The translations under genes and the position numbers were made by a program. This document shows positions 1 through 6,729 of a DNA stretch of 6,832 bases, one piece after another; the stretch's first letter is position 1; the number at the start of each line of letters is the position of its first letter. Source of the DNA: Lachnospiraceae bacterium. GTDB taxonomy: Bacteria; Bacillota; Clostridia; Lachnospirales; Lachnospiraceae. The DNA lies in contig JAGCSS010000082.1 in NCBI GenBank assembly GCA_017964055.1, positions 1-6,832 on the forward strand. Direction: 5' to 3'. Under the pieces are notes generated by a model. It was given only the letters and a program-made list of their open reading frames with translations, had not been told where the DNA came from and made no database searches.

Positions 1-26
1 AAAAGGCGAAATTGCCACACATAATT

Positions 27-55
27 ATTCTATATCATAGAGAAAGAATTTTCAA
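27..55 (-). promoter_or_regulatory. Putative leftward promoter, probably for dnaA
   Basis: On the minus strand there is a -35 hexamer TTGAAA (50-55), a 17-base spacer, and a -10 hexamer TAGAAT (27-32). Each differs from the sigma-A consensus at one base. Transcription would begin near position 20 and run out of the window. In Firmicutes, dnaA normally lies divergent from rpmH at this place, so dnaA is the inferred target, but its coding sequence is not in view. The first DnaA box sits 10 bases upstream of the -35, which would suit autoregulation by DnaA. Confidence 0.5.
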
Positions 56-65
56 TAAATAAATG

Positions 66-129
66 TTATCCACATAAAATTATCAACATATCCACACCTT
101 ATGTGCATAACTTGGAAAACGGTTGATAA
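66..129. other. DnaA-box cluster, upstream part of oriC
   Basis: Five sites resemble the DnaA box TTATNCACA. TTATCCACA at 66-74 (+) and TTATGCACA at 102-110 (-) are perfect matches. TTATCAACA at 80-88 (+) and ATATCCACA at 88-96 (+) have one mismatch each. TTATCAACC at 121-129 (-) has two. The region is AT-rich and lies between divergent promoters. In Bacillus subtilis, DnaA boxes upstream of dnaA form one half of a bipartite origin and also repress dnaA. The same role is inferred here from boxes plus gene order. The unwinding element may lie on the far side of dnaA, outside the window. Confidence 0.8.
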
Positions 130-162
130 CTTCCTTAAAGTATTAAAAAAATAAGATTTTAC

Positions 163-191
163 TTGACGAAAATGACTTTGGTAAATATAAT
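163..191 (+). promoter_or_regulatory. Sigma-A-type promoter of rpmH operon
   Basis: There is a -35 hexamer TTGACG (163-168), an exact 17-base spacer, and a perfect -10 hexamer TATAAT (186-191). The expected start point is near 198, giving a leader of roughly 88 bases before rpmH. It is the strongest promoter-like sequence I see in the window. It probably drives rpmH through jag, because I found no other convincing promoter among those genes. Confidence 0.8.
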
Positions 192-207
192 TGTAATGCT
201 GTTAATT

Positions 208-252
208 TGACCATTTATTTAAAAGCGGGGATTATAGGCTTTTAAAGGGTCA
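208..252 (+). promoter_or_regulatory. Hairpin in rpmH leader
   Basis: A perfect 9-base inverted repeat, TTTAAAAGC (218-226) with GCTTTTAAA (238-246), encloses an 11-base loop. An outer 5-base stem (208-212 with 248-252, TGACC with GGTCA) closes it across a small asymmetric bulge. It lies between the predicted transcription start and the Shine-Dalgarno sequence and has no T tract, so it is not a terminator. It could be a leader element controlling L34 production or stabilising the mRNA. I do not recognise it as a known leader family. Confidence 0.45.
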
Positions 253-285
253 TATACTTTAATTCGAAAAGGAGGTGTTACAGAC

Positions 286-420
286 ATGAAAATGACATTC
301 CAGCCCAAGAACAGACAGAGATCCAAGGTTCACGGTTTCCGTCAGAGAATGGCCACGGCAGGCGGCCGCAAGGTATTATCTGCCAGAAGAGCAAAAGGAA
401 GACATACATTATCAGCCTGA
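286..420 (+). CDS. rpmH: 50S ribosomal protein L34
   Basis: This encodes a 44-residue, very basic protein, the usual length for bacterial L34, a small subunit bound to 23S rRNA in the large ribosomal subunit. It begins [20 protein letters not shown] and continues with the family signature RMxTxGGRKVLxxRRxKGR, ending HTLSA, so it is complete. The ATG at 286 is preceded by a full Shine-Dalgarno AGGAGG (270-275) with a 10-base gap. A second in-frame ATG is codon 3, but the upstream start matches the family N-terminus. It is the first gene downstream of the 163-191 promoter and leads the operon, as in most Firmicutes. Its leader and its 3' side both carry hairpins, which suggests that its high output is set apart from that of rnpA. 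Confidence 0.97.
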   Translation: MKMTFQPKNRQRSKVHGFRQRMATAGGRKVLSARRAKGRHTLSA

Positions 421-439
421 GGTCGCATTTATGTGACCT
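420..439 (+). terminator. Terminator-like hairpin between rpmH and rnpA
   Basis: The arms 420-427 and 432-439 pair over 8 bases with one G·T wobble around a 4-base TTTA loop. The hairpin begins on the last base of the rpmH stop codon and is followed by a T-rich run (440-454) broken by several C and G bases. The stem is modest and the T tract is imperfect, so partial termination (attenuation) is more likely than a full stop. That would give more rpmH than rnpA message. This is inference from sequence alone. Confidence 0.45.
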
Positions 440-441
440 TT

Positions 442-463
442 TCTTCTGTCTTTTGACAGGAGA
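442..463 (+). promoter_or_regulatory. Second hairpin covering an AGGAGA purine tract
   Basis: The arms 442-450 and 455-463 pair over 9 bases with one wobble around a TTTT loop. The right arm includes AGGAGA (458-463), the best Shine-Dalgarno-like sequence ahead of rnpA. An alternative short stem, GGAG (459-462) with CTCC (469-472), would compete with it. Together these suggest that access to the rnpA start may depend on RNA folding. No experimental support is visible. Confidence 0.35.
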
Positions 464-484
464 GCAGGCTCCGGGGATTTGAAT

Positions 485-820
485 GTGTCGAAAACAGTTT
501 CATTAAAGAATTATCCGCAGTTTGACAACGTATATAAAAACGGCAGAAGCTTTGCCAATCGTATCCTGGTCATGTATGTCCTGAAAAACGACCTTGAATA
601 CAACAGATTGGGGATATCCGTCAGCAAGAAGATCGGAAACAGCGTTGTCAGACACAGAATTACCAGACTCGTCCGTGAATCATACCGGATAACGGGCGGC
701 ATGTTCAATAGTGGTTTGGACATTGTGGTAGTGGCGCGTGCGGGCGCAAGAGGCAGGAGTTATTTTGATGTCAGAGATGCGATGCTGCATCTTGCCGGAC
801 TCCATAAAATATTGAGATGA
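485..820 (+). CDS. rnpA: Ribonuclease P protein component
   Basis: This is the protein subunit of RNase P, which helps the catalytic RNA bind precursor tRNA and remove its 5' leader. The product is 111 residues from GTG at 485, a normal family length. The hallmark strand-helix region reads [20 protein letters not shown], and it carries an RHR in place of the usual RNR triad. Later come the DIVVVAR strand and a C-terminal helix. A TTG at 479 is a possible start two codons earlier. I prefer GTG because GGGG (473-476) sits 8 bases before it and because MSKTVSLKN spaces like family N-termini. Neither start has a strong Shine-Dalgarno sequence at normal distance. The stop codon overlaps the yidD start (ATGA), so the two are probably translationally coupled. 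Confidence 0.95.
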   Translation: MSKTVSLKNYPQFDNVYKNGRSFANRILVMYVLKNDLEYNRLGISVSKKIGNSVVRHRITRLVRESYRITGGMFNSGLDIVVVARAGARGRSYFDVRDAMLHLAGLHKILR

Positions 821-1029
821 AAACTATTCTTATCTTTTTGATCAGAGTTTATCAGAAATATATATCACCGCTCAAAAGGCGGAGTGTGTGTATTTACATC
901 CCTACCTGCTCATCTTACGCGATCGAAGCGCTTCAGAAGCACGGAGCTCTGAAGGGTTCGTTTTTAGCAGCGAAACGAATACTCAGGTGTCATCCGTTTG
1001 CCAAGGGAGGATACGATCCGGTACCCTAG
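817..1029 (+). CDS. yidD: Membrane protein insertion efficiency factor YidD
   Basis: This is a 70-residue protein of the YidD (DUF37) family, a small protein held at the inner face of the membrane that aids YidC-dependent insertion. An N-terminal amphipathic or hydrophobic helix (residues 1-19, ending YQKYISPLK) precedes the conserved core. The core shows the [11 protein letters not shown] motif with Cys25 and Cys31, the helix [20 protein letters not shown], then RCHPF with Cys58, and ends GGYDPVP. The protein stops right after DPVP, a short but complete form. The usual CRFxPTCS is CIYIPTCS here, a variation I recall from clostridial members. The ATG overlaps the rnpA stop by four bases, and no separate Shine-Dalgarno sequence is obvious, which suggests coupling to rnpA. 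The next gene is yidC, its functional partner. Confidence 0.95.
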   Translation: MKTILIFLIRVYQKYISPLKRRSVCIYIPTCSSYAIEALQKHGALKGSFLAAKRILRCHPFAKGGYDPVP

Positions 1030-1037
1030 ATTTTGAA

Positions 1038-1062
1038 TGTTGCGGATAGCAGTTCCGTAACA
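1038..1062 (+). promoter_or_regulatory. Hairpin in the yidD–yidC gap
   Basis: The arms TGTTGCGGA (1038-1046) and TCCGTAACA (1054-1062) pair over 9 bases with a single G·T wobble around a 7-base loop. It fills most of the 48-base gap and ends four bases before the yidC Shine-Dalgarno GAGAGG (1067-1072). It lacks a T tract, so it is not a terminator. It might affect mRNA stability or yidC translation. Confidence 0.35.
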
Positions 1063-1077
1063 GATTGAGAGGTAAAA

Positions 1078-2412
1078 TTGAATATCCTGTTTTTAACCCG
1101 GGTATCCGGTTTCCTGAAGCCGTTTGCCTGGATTATGGGAGTTATTCTTGATGCGATCTACAAATTTGTCGGACTCTTCGGAATACATAATCTCGCATTA
1201 TGTATCTTCTTATTTACATTTGTAGTTAAAATGCTTATGCTGCCCCTTACGATAAAGCAGCAGAAATTCACGAGACTCTCATCAAAGATGAATCCTGAGC
1301 TTACAAAGATTCAGGAAAAGTACAAGGGCAAAAAAGACGAAGAGTCAATGAGACGCCAGCAGGCCGAGACACAGGAGGTTTATGCCAAGTACGGCACGAA
1401 TCCCATGGGAGGATGTCTGCCGCTGCTGATCTCACTCCCCATCATGTTCGCTCTTTACCGCGTTATTTACGCGATCCCCGCATATGTCGGAGAAGTGGGC
1501 GACTGGTACAGAACGGTAGCAGGCGCTATCGAAGGTATTTCAGGACATGCTGACACGATCACTACTTTCATTACCGAGAACGGTCTGCGTGTTACCAACA
1601 GCCTTTCGACTTACGCACTCGGTTCGACCGAGTATACCAACAGCCTCATCGACATACTTGCGAAGTTTTCGACCGCAAACTGGGAGGCATTTTTCCAGAA
1701 CGGCACATTTGCAGCCATTCAGGGAACATGTACGGAGGCAGTCAACAATATCATCAAGGCCAATAACCTTTTCGGCCTGAACATTCTTGATACTCCCAAC
1801 TTTAAGATCATAGGTTCACTCATCATTCCTGTACTCGCTGTTGTCACACAGATGATACAGACCAAGACGATGAACGCGAACCAGCCTCAGAAGCAGACCA
1901 AAAACAATGACAATCCGATGGCGGGTTCCATGAATACCATGAACACGATCATGCCGATCATGTCCGGTGTATTCTGTCTTATGCTCCCTATCGGCGTAGG
2001 CATCTACTGGATCGCTTCTGCCCTGTTCACCATCCTTCAGAATATCTTCATCAACCGTTATCTTGATAAGACCGACCTTGATGCGATGATCGAGAAGAAT
2101 GTTGAGAAAGCCAACAAGAGAAAAGAAAAGCTCGGTGTCGTATATGACAACAAGATGGCCGAGGTTGCGAAGAAGTCAACCAAGACTTACGACAACACCG
2201 CATACGACAATACCGAATACAAGAAAAACAATAAACGCAAATCTGTCAGCGGAGCCGATTATCAGCGCAGTACGGTTTCATACAGTGCGAAGAGCATAGC
2301 CGCGAACGCGAATCTTCTTATGGCGCGCGCCAACGCAAAAGACGAAGCCAAGCCGGAAAAGAGCACAGAGACCGTTACCGATAACCACGCTGCAGAGGAA
2401 GGAACTGAATAA
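1078..2412 (+). CDS. yidC: Membrane protein insertase YidC (Oxa1 family)
   Basis: This inserts and folds membrane proteins, alone or with the Sec translocon. It has 444 residues, much longer than the roughly 260 of typical Gram-positive YidC. From TTG at 1078 (GAGAGG at 1067-1072) the order is: N-terminal amphipathic region (1-32), first core membrane segment (about 34-57), charged cytoplasmic coiled-coil hairpin (about 65-108), second segment (about 111-133), an unusually long outer loop (about 135-240), segment three (about 243-261), then segments four and five (about 288-325). The fold signature PLTIKQQKF and the NPMGGCLPLLISLPIMFALYR stretch are present. Lys51 occupies the position of the groove arginine (Escherichia coli Arg366). 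No lipoprotein or cleavable signal is evident. The C-terminal tail (327-444) is lysine- and tyrosine-rich, which may favour ribosome contact. jag follows after two bases. Confidence 0.96.
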   Translation: MNILFLTRVSGFLKPFAWIMGVILDAIYKFVGLFGIHNLALCIFLFTFVVKMLMLPLTIKQQKFTRLSSKMNPELTKIQEKYKGKKDEESMRRQQAETQEVYAKYGTNPMGGCLPLLISLPIMFALYRVIYAIPAYVGEVGDWYRTVAGAIEGISGHADTITTFITENGLRVTNSLSTYALGSTEYTNSLIDILAKFSTANWEAFFQNGTFAAIQGTCTEAVNNIIKANNLFGLNILDTPNFKIIGSLIIPVLAVVTQMIQTKTMNANQPQKQTKNNDNPMAGSMNTMNTIMPIMSGVFCLMLPIGVGIYWIASALFTILQNIFINRYLDKTDLDAMIEKNVEKANKRKEKLGVVYDNKMAEVAKKSTKTYDNTAYDNTEYKKNNKRKSVSGADYQRSTVSYSAKSIAANANLLMARANAKDEAKPEKSTETVTDNHAAEEGTE

Positions 2413-2414
2413 TA

Positions 2415-3275
2415 ATGGAAGATTGGAAGGAATTTTCCGGCAATACGGTTGAAGAAGCACTTGCAGCCGCACTTGCCGAGCTCGGAACAACTGCCGACAA
2501 GGTTGAATATGAGGTAGTTGAAGAGGCCAGCACCGGATTCCTCGGTTTCGGAAAGAAGCCCGCTGTTATCAGGGTTCAGAAGAAAGCCGTTAATCCCGAA
2601 GAGATAGTTAAGACATTCATACTCAATGTTCTCGGTGCCATGGAGGTTGAAGCAACAGTTGATGTTGTGAACAACGAAGAAGCTGAGACACTTGAGGTTC
2701 AGATCGTCGGCGACGACATGGGCATCCTCATCGGAAAGAGAGGACAGACACTCGATTCACTCCAGTATCTTGCGAGTCTCGCCGTTACAAAGGAGACAGG
2801 CAAGTACGTTAAGGTTAAGCTCGATACCGAGAATTACCGCGAGAGACGTAAGGAAACACTTGAGAATCTCGCAAAGAACATCGCTACAAAGGTTAAGAAG
2901 TTCCGCAAACAGGTAGCGCTTGAGCCCATGAATCCTTACGAGAGAAGGATCATCCATTCGGCGCTTCAGAACGACAAATACGTTGAGACCTTCAGTGAAG
3001 GCGAGGAGCCTTTCCGCAAGGTTATCATCGCTCCCAAAAAGGGTGTTGTTTATGAGGACAGACGCCGTAATTCGCGTTACGGAAACAAGCGCTTTGATTC
3101 GGGCAGAAACAACAAAAAAGTCAGCAGCAGCCGCGAATTTCATAAGAGATACGGTGCCGACACTAAGGATTACAGCACCGATTACAAGAAGGATTACGCA
3201 GATTACTTAGAGTCGAAGGCAGCTGCAAAGGCCGCAGCCGAGGCTCAGGCAAAGGCTGAAGCTTCTAAGGAGTAA
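2415..3275 (+). CDS. jag: RNA-binding protein Jag (KhpB/EloR)
   Basis: This is a cytoplasmic RNA-binding protein of the Jag family. Homologues in streptococci (KhpB/EloR) pair with KhpA and influence cell elongation and division. It has 286 residues and three domains. The Jag_N domain (about 3-55) carries the TGFLGFGKKPA motif. A KH domain (about 62-137) has the GKRG loop at 107-110. An R3H domain (about 145-208) has Arg177 and His181 in ERRIIH. Past residue 210 comes an extra tail, first arginine- and tyrosine-rich, then an alanine/lysine/glutamate helix (about 266-286). The ATG at 2415 lies two bases after the yidC stop, with AGGAAGGA (2396-2403) upstream. Lysine codons are mainly AAG here while mnmE uses more AAA and ATA, hinting at higher expression of jag. 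A hairpin terminator follows. Confidence 0.95.
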   Translation: MEDWKEFSGNTVEEALAAALAELGTTADKVEYEVVEEASTGFLGFGKKPAVIRVQKKAVNPEEIVKTFILNVLGAMEVEATVDVVNNEEAETLEVQIVGDDMGILIGKRGQTLDSLQYLASLAVTKETGKYVKVKLDTENYRERRKETLENLAKNIATKVKKFRKQVALEPMNPYERRIIHSALQNDKYVETFSEGEEPFRKVIIAPKKGVVYEDRRRNSRYGNKRFDSGRNNKKVSSSREFHKRYGADTKDYSTDYKKDYADYLESKAAAKAAAEAQAKAEASKE

Positions 3276-3286
3276 AAACTGTTATG

Positions 3287-3318
3287 AAGGCGGGTTTTGA
3301 ATAAACCCGCCTTTTGTT
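3287..3318 (+). terminator. Rho-independent terminator after jag
   Basis: A perfect 11-base stem (3287-3297 with 3303-3313, core GGCGGG/CCCGCC) closes a 5-base loop and runs into TTTTGTT (3312-3318). It starts 11 bases after the jag stop. It is the best terminator in the window and probably ends most transcripts of the rpmH operon. The T tract is short and broken by a G, so some readthrough into mnmE is possible. The mnmE start lies only 25 bases further on. Confidence 0.85.
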
Positions 3319-3343
3319 CATTGATCGGGAAAGGATGCGGCAT

Positions 3344-4723
3344 ATGGAACATGATACGATAGCTGCTGTTGCAACCGGGCTTTCGGCTTCCGGGATCAGT
3401 ATCATAAGAGTAAGCGGCGATGCTGCATTTGAGATCGGGGACGCGGTATTCCGCGCGGCTTCCGGCAAAAAGGTTTCCGAAATGGAGTCCTTCAAGGCCG
3501 CTTACGGTTTTATCGAAGCAGACGGAAAAACTATCGATGAGGTGCTTTTGCTAAAAATGAAAGCTCCTCACACATATACCCGCGAAGATGTGATCGAGAT
3601 CGACTGCCACGGCGGTATCGTAGTGACAAGAGCGGTACTCGACGCTGTGATCGCTGCGGGCGCGAGACCTGCGGAGCCCGGAGAGTTTACAAAACGGGCA
3701 TTCTTAAACGGCAGGATCGACCTGACACAGGCCGAGGCGGTGAGTGACATCATTGCCGCAAAGAGTTCCCTCGCACTTAAGAATTCTCTCAGGCAGCTGA
3801 GAGGCGATGTAAAAGAAAAGATCGCGGGATTAAGAGAAATCATTCTTTCAAAAACCGCTTTTATCGAAGCGGCTCTCGACGATCCGGAGCATTTCAGCCT
3901 GGAAGGTTTTCCCGAAGAGCTCGAAGCCGATGTCGATAAGATGATCGAAGAGATAAGCGTACTGATCAAATCAAACGACAACGGTAGAATAATCAGCGAA
4001 GGCATCGCGACCGTAATACTAGGCAGACCAAACGCCGGCAAATCTTCTCTGCTCAACGTGATACTCGGGGAAGAGAGAGCGATAGTCACGGATATAGCGG
4101 GAACCACGAGAGATACATTAGAGGAGACCGTAGTTCTGGACGGCATAGTGCTCAGGATGACCGATACCGCGGGCATACGCGATACTCATGACCGGATCGA
4201 GCGCATCGGAGTTGACAGAGCGCGCGCGGCCGCACAGGAAGCGGACCTGATACTGTATGTCGTTGACGCGACGGTCGGACTGACCGGTGAAGATATCGGC
4301 ATACTCGAAATGCTGAGAGATAAGAAATGCATAATACTCGTTAATAAGACAGACGTAGAAGATTTTGACGCGGCATCGATACGGGAAAAGATCGGGGACC
4401 GGTCAGTACCCGTGATTGGCATTTCCGCAGCGAAGAATACCGGCATCGATGATCTGAAAAAGTGCATAACCGATATGTTTTTCGCGGGTTCACTTGATAT
4501 TAACGATGAGATATGCATTACCAACGTACGTCAGAAGAACCTGCTGATCGAAGCGAAAAAGAGCCTCGAAGCCGTTAAGGCGAGCCTGTCCGCAGGCATG
4601 CCCGAGGATTTTTATTCGATCGATCTGATGGCTGCGTATACTTCGCTCGGACTGATCACCGGAGACAATGTCGAAGACGATCTGGCCGACAGGATATTCA
4701 GTGAGTTTTGTATGGGAAAGTGA
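3344..4723 (+). CDS. mnmE: tRNA modification GTPase MnmE
   Basis: With MnmG this builds the 5-aminomethyl or carboxymethylaminomethyl group on wobble uridine 34 of certain tRNAs, using a folate one-carbon unit and GTP hydrolysis. It has 459 residues, the usual length. The N-terminal folate-binding and dimerisation domain begins [22 protein letters not shown]. The inserted G domain shows G1 GRPNAGKS (227-234), the G2 stretch DIAGTTRDT (250-258), G3 DTAG (274-277), G4 NKTD (334-337) and SAAK (361-364). Asn230 in G1 suits potassium-dependent hydrolysis. The protein ends CMGK with the hallmark Cys456. ATG at 3344 is chosen because AAAGGA (3330-3335) lies 8 bases ahead and the family begins here. 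The in-frame ATG at 3335 and TTG at 3314 are less likely, and the TTG falls inside the terminator. mnmG follows after 20 bases. Confidence 0.97.
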   Translation: MEHDTIAAVATGLSASGISIIRVSGDAAFEIGDAVFRAASGKKVSEMESFKAAYGFIEADGKTIDEVLLLKMKAPHTYTREDVIEIDCHGGIVVTRAVLDAVIAAGARPAEPGEFTKRAFLNGRIDLTQAEAVSDIIAAKSSLALKNSLRQLRGDVKEKIAGLREIILSKTAFIEAALDDPEHFSLEGFPEELEADVDKMIEEISVLIKSNDNGRIISEGIATVILGRPNAGKSSLLNVILGEERAIVTDIAGTTRDTLEETVVLDGIVLRMTDTAGIRDTHDRIERIGVDRARAAAQEADLILYVVDATVGLTGEDIGILEMLRDKKCIILVNKTDVEDFDAASIREKIGDRSVPVIGISAAKNTGIDDLKKCITDMFFAGSLDINDEICITNVRQKNLLIEAKKSLEAVKASLSAGMPEDFYSIDLMAAYTSLGLITGDNVEDDLADRIFSEFCMGK

Positions 4724-4743
4724 TCTGCACGGAAAGGAGCAGT

Positions 4744-6630
4744 ATGTTTTATCCCGATTATGATGTTGCGGTCATCGGTGCCGGACACGCCGGCTGCGAG
4801 GCTGCGCTGGCCGCCGCGAGGCTGGGACTCAAGACTGTGGTTTTCACGGTCAGTGTCGACAGCATTGCGATGATGCCCTGCAATCCGAATATCGGAGGAA
4901 CTTCAAAGGGGCATCTGGTAAGGGAGGTCGACGCTCTCGGCGGCGAGATGGGAAAAAATATCGACAGGACCTTTATCCAGTCGAAGATGCTCAATACCTC
5001 AAAAGGTCCCGCTGTGCATTCGCTTCGCGCCCAGGCTGACAAAAAGGATTATTCCCGTGAGATGAGAAAGATCCTTGAGAATACCCCGAACCTTACTATC
5101 AGGCAGGATGAGATAATCGAAATACTGACCGAAGAAAGTGAAGGATCCCGTAAAACAGTCACCGGAGTAAAGACTTTTGCCGGTAACATTTATCCCTGCA
5201 GATGCGTGATCCTCTGCACGGGCGTATATCTGAAGGCACGCTGCATCACCGGAGAGGTCAGTCATTACACCGGACCGAACGGACTTCCCTCGGCCGATCA
5301 TCTCACACAGTCGCTGATAGATCTCGGCATTGAAGTCAGACGTTTCAAGACCGGAACTCCGGCCAGAATAGATAAGCGTTCGATCGATTTTTCAAAGATG
5401 GAAGAGCAAAAGGGTGACGAGAAGATAGTTCCGTTTTCCTTTTCAAACAGGAGTGAGGATATAGCCAGGGACCAGGTCAGCTGCTGGCTCACATATACCA
5501 ACGAAGAAACACATAAGATAATCCGCGACAATATCGACCGTTCCCCTCTTTTTTCAGGGATGATCGAAGGAGTCGGACCCAGATACTGTCCTTCCATCGA
5601 GGACAAGGTCATGCGGTTTGCGGATAAGGAGCGCCATCAGGTTTTCATCGAGCCCGAAGGCCTCTATACAAATGAAATGTATATTTCGGGCATGTCGAGC
5701 AGTCTCCCTGAGGATGTTCAGTACGCAATGTACCGCTCGGTTCCCGGACTTGAAAACGCAGTGATCGTGCGCAATGCGTACGCGATCGAATATGACTGCA
5801 TCAATGCGACACAGCTCAAGGCGAGTCTTGAATTTAAGGAGATCGACGGACTCTTCAGCGCCGGACAGGCCAACGGCAGCTCGGGCTACGAAGAGGCTGC
5901 CGCGCAGGGTATCATTGCGGGTATCAATGCGGCGATGAAGCTGCAGGGCAAAGAACCTCTGATACTCGACCGTTCGGATGCCTATATCGGAGTGCTGATC
6001 GACGATCTGGTCACAAAAGAGACTTCGGAGCCTTACAGGATGATGACTTCCCGCGCGGAGTACAGATTGCTGCTCCGTCAGGACAATGCCGATCTGAGTT
6101 TATACGAATACGGCCACAGGGTAGGATTGCTCGATGATGAGAGATATGAGCAGGTCGTACAGAAAAAGGCTTTGATCGATTCGGAGATCCAAAGACTCGA
6201 GTCATCCACCGTAGGAACAACCGCTAAGATACAAGAGTTCCTGCGCGCCCACAACAGCACCGAGCTCACGACGGGAGCTACGCTCGCAGAGCTCGTGAGA
6301 CGCCCCGAGCTTTCATATGAAGCGATCGCAGAGATCGATACATTCAGACCCGAAGTCGATGATACTGTCGCAGAGCAGATCAATATCGAGATAAAATACG
6401 AGGGTTATATAAAGAGACAGCGGATACAGGTAGATCAGTTCAGAAAACTCGAGAAAAAGCTGATCCCCGATTCGATCGATTATGATGATGTTCCTTCACT
6501 GAGGATCGAAGCCAGACAGAAACTCAAAAAAATGAGACCTGCCTCGATCGGACAGGCATCACGCATATCGGGAGTTTCGCCGGCGGATATCAATGTTCTG
6601 CTTGTATATCTGGCAAGAGCAAAGTCATGA
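4744..6630 (+). CDS. mnmG: tRNA uridine-34 modification enzyme MnmG (GidA)
   Basis: This FAD-dependent partner of MnmE forms the 5-carboxymethylaminomethyl group at tRNA wobble uridine 34. It has 628 residues, the normal length. The N-terminus has the dinucleotide-binding motif [11 protein letters not shown] (GxGxxG at 12-17) and the following [13 protein letters not shown] motif with Cys46. [11 protein letters not shown] carries Cys282, matching the conserved active-site cysteine of the family (Cys277 in Escherichia coli). [17 protein letters not shown] (373-389) is the second FAD signature, and [18 protein letters not shown] follows. The C-terminal helical domain, which contacts MnmE and tRNA, ends with [17 protein letters not shown] at 4744 has AAAGGAG (4733-4739) just ahead and fits family N-termini. 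A TTG at 4708 in frame would overlap mnmE and is rejected. It is co-directional with mnmE, with a 20-base gap, so co-transcription is expected. Confidence 0.97.
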   Translation: MFYPDYDVAVIGAGHAGCEAALAAARLGLKTVVFTVSVDSIAMMPCNPNIGGTSKGHLVREVDALGGEMGKNIDRTFIQSKMLNTSKGPAVHSLRAQADKKDYSREMRKILENTPNLTIRQDEIIEILTEESEGSRKTVTGVKTFAGNIYPCRCVILCTGVYLKARCITGEVSHYTGPNGLPSADHLTQSLIDLGIEVRRFKTGTPARIDKRSIDFSKMEEQKGDEKIVPFSFSNRSEDIARDQVSCWLTYTNEETHKIIRDNIDRSPLFSGMIEGVGPRYCPSIEDKVMRFADKERHQVFIEPEGLYTNEMYISGMSSSLPEDVQYAMYRSVPGLENAVIVRNAYAIEYDCINATQLKASLEFKEIDGLFSAGQANGSSGYEEAAAQGIIAGINAAMKLQGKEPLILDRSDAYIGVLIDDLVTKETSEPYRMMTSRAEYRLLLRQDNADLSLYEYGHRVGLLDDERYEQVVQKKALIDSEIQRLESSTVGTTAKIQEFLRAHNSTELTTGATLAELVRRPELSYEAIAEIDTFRPEVDDTVAEQINIEIKYEGYIKRQRIQVDQFRKLEKKLIPDSIDYDDVPSLRIEARQKLKKMRPASIGQASRISGVSPADINVLLVYLARAKS

Positions 6631-6729
6631 TGATCACAGACGCAGGTAAACAAGGACCCGTGATTCAGTAACCGCGGCATGTAAAGGTTTTAGGGGACGG
6701 CATCAGCCGGCGCCCGTGGAGATTAAAGA

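Noticed and set aside
207..237. A second possible rpmH promoter with TTGACC at 207-212
   Set aside because: No acceptable -10 hexamer occurs at 16 to 18 bases, and these bases are better explained by the leader hairpin.
2757..3143. A 128-codon open frame on the minus strand inside jag
   Set aside because: It is antisense to the KH and R3H coding region and is explained by codon bias of the real gene.
3568..4176. A 202-codon open frame on the minus strand inside mnmE
   Set aside because: It lies fully opposite a well-supported conserved gene, its translation is a low-complexity Ser/Ile/Leu-rich shadow, and no ribosome site or family is recognisable.
4708..4743. Upstream TTG extension of mnmG by 12 codons
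   Set aside because: It overlaps the end of mnmE, lacks family similarity, and ATG at 4744 has a good Shine-Dalgarno sequence.
6627..6671. A 14-codon open frame starting in ATGA overlap with the mnmG stop
   Set aside because: It is very short, has no Shine-Dalgarno sequence, resembles nothing I know, and such frames arise easily by chance.
6698..6709. Small hairpin CGGC/GCCG before rsmG
   Set aside because: It has only four base pairs and no following T tract, so neither terminator nor regulator can be supported.
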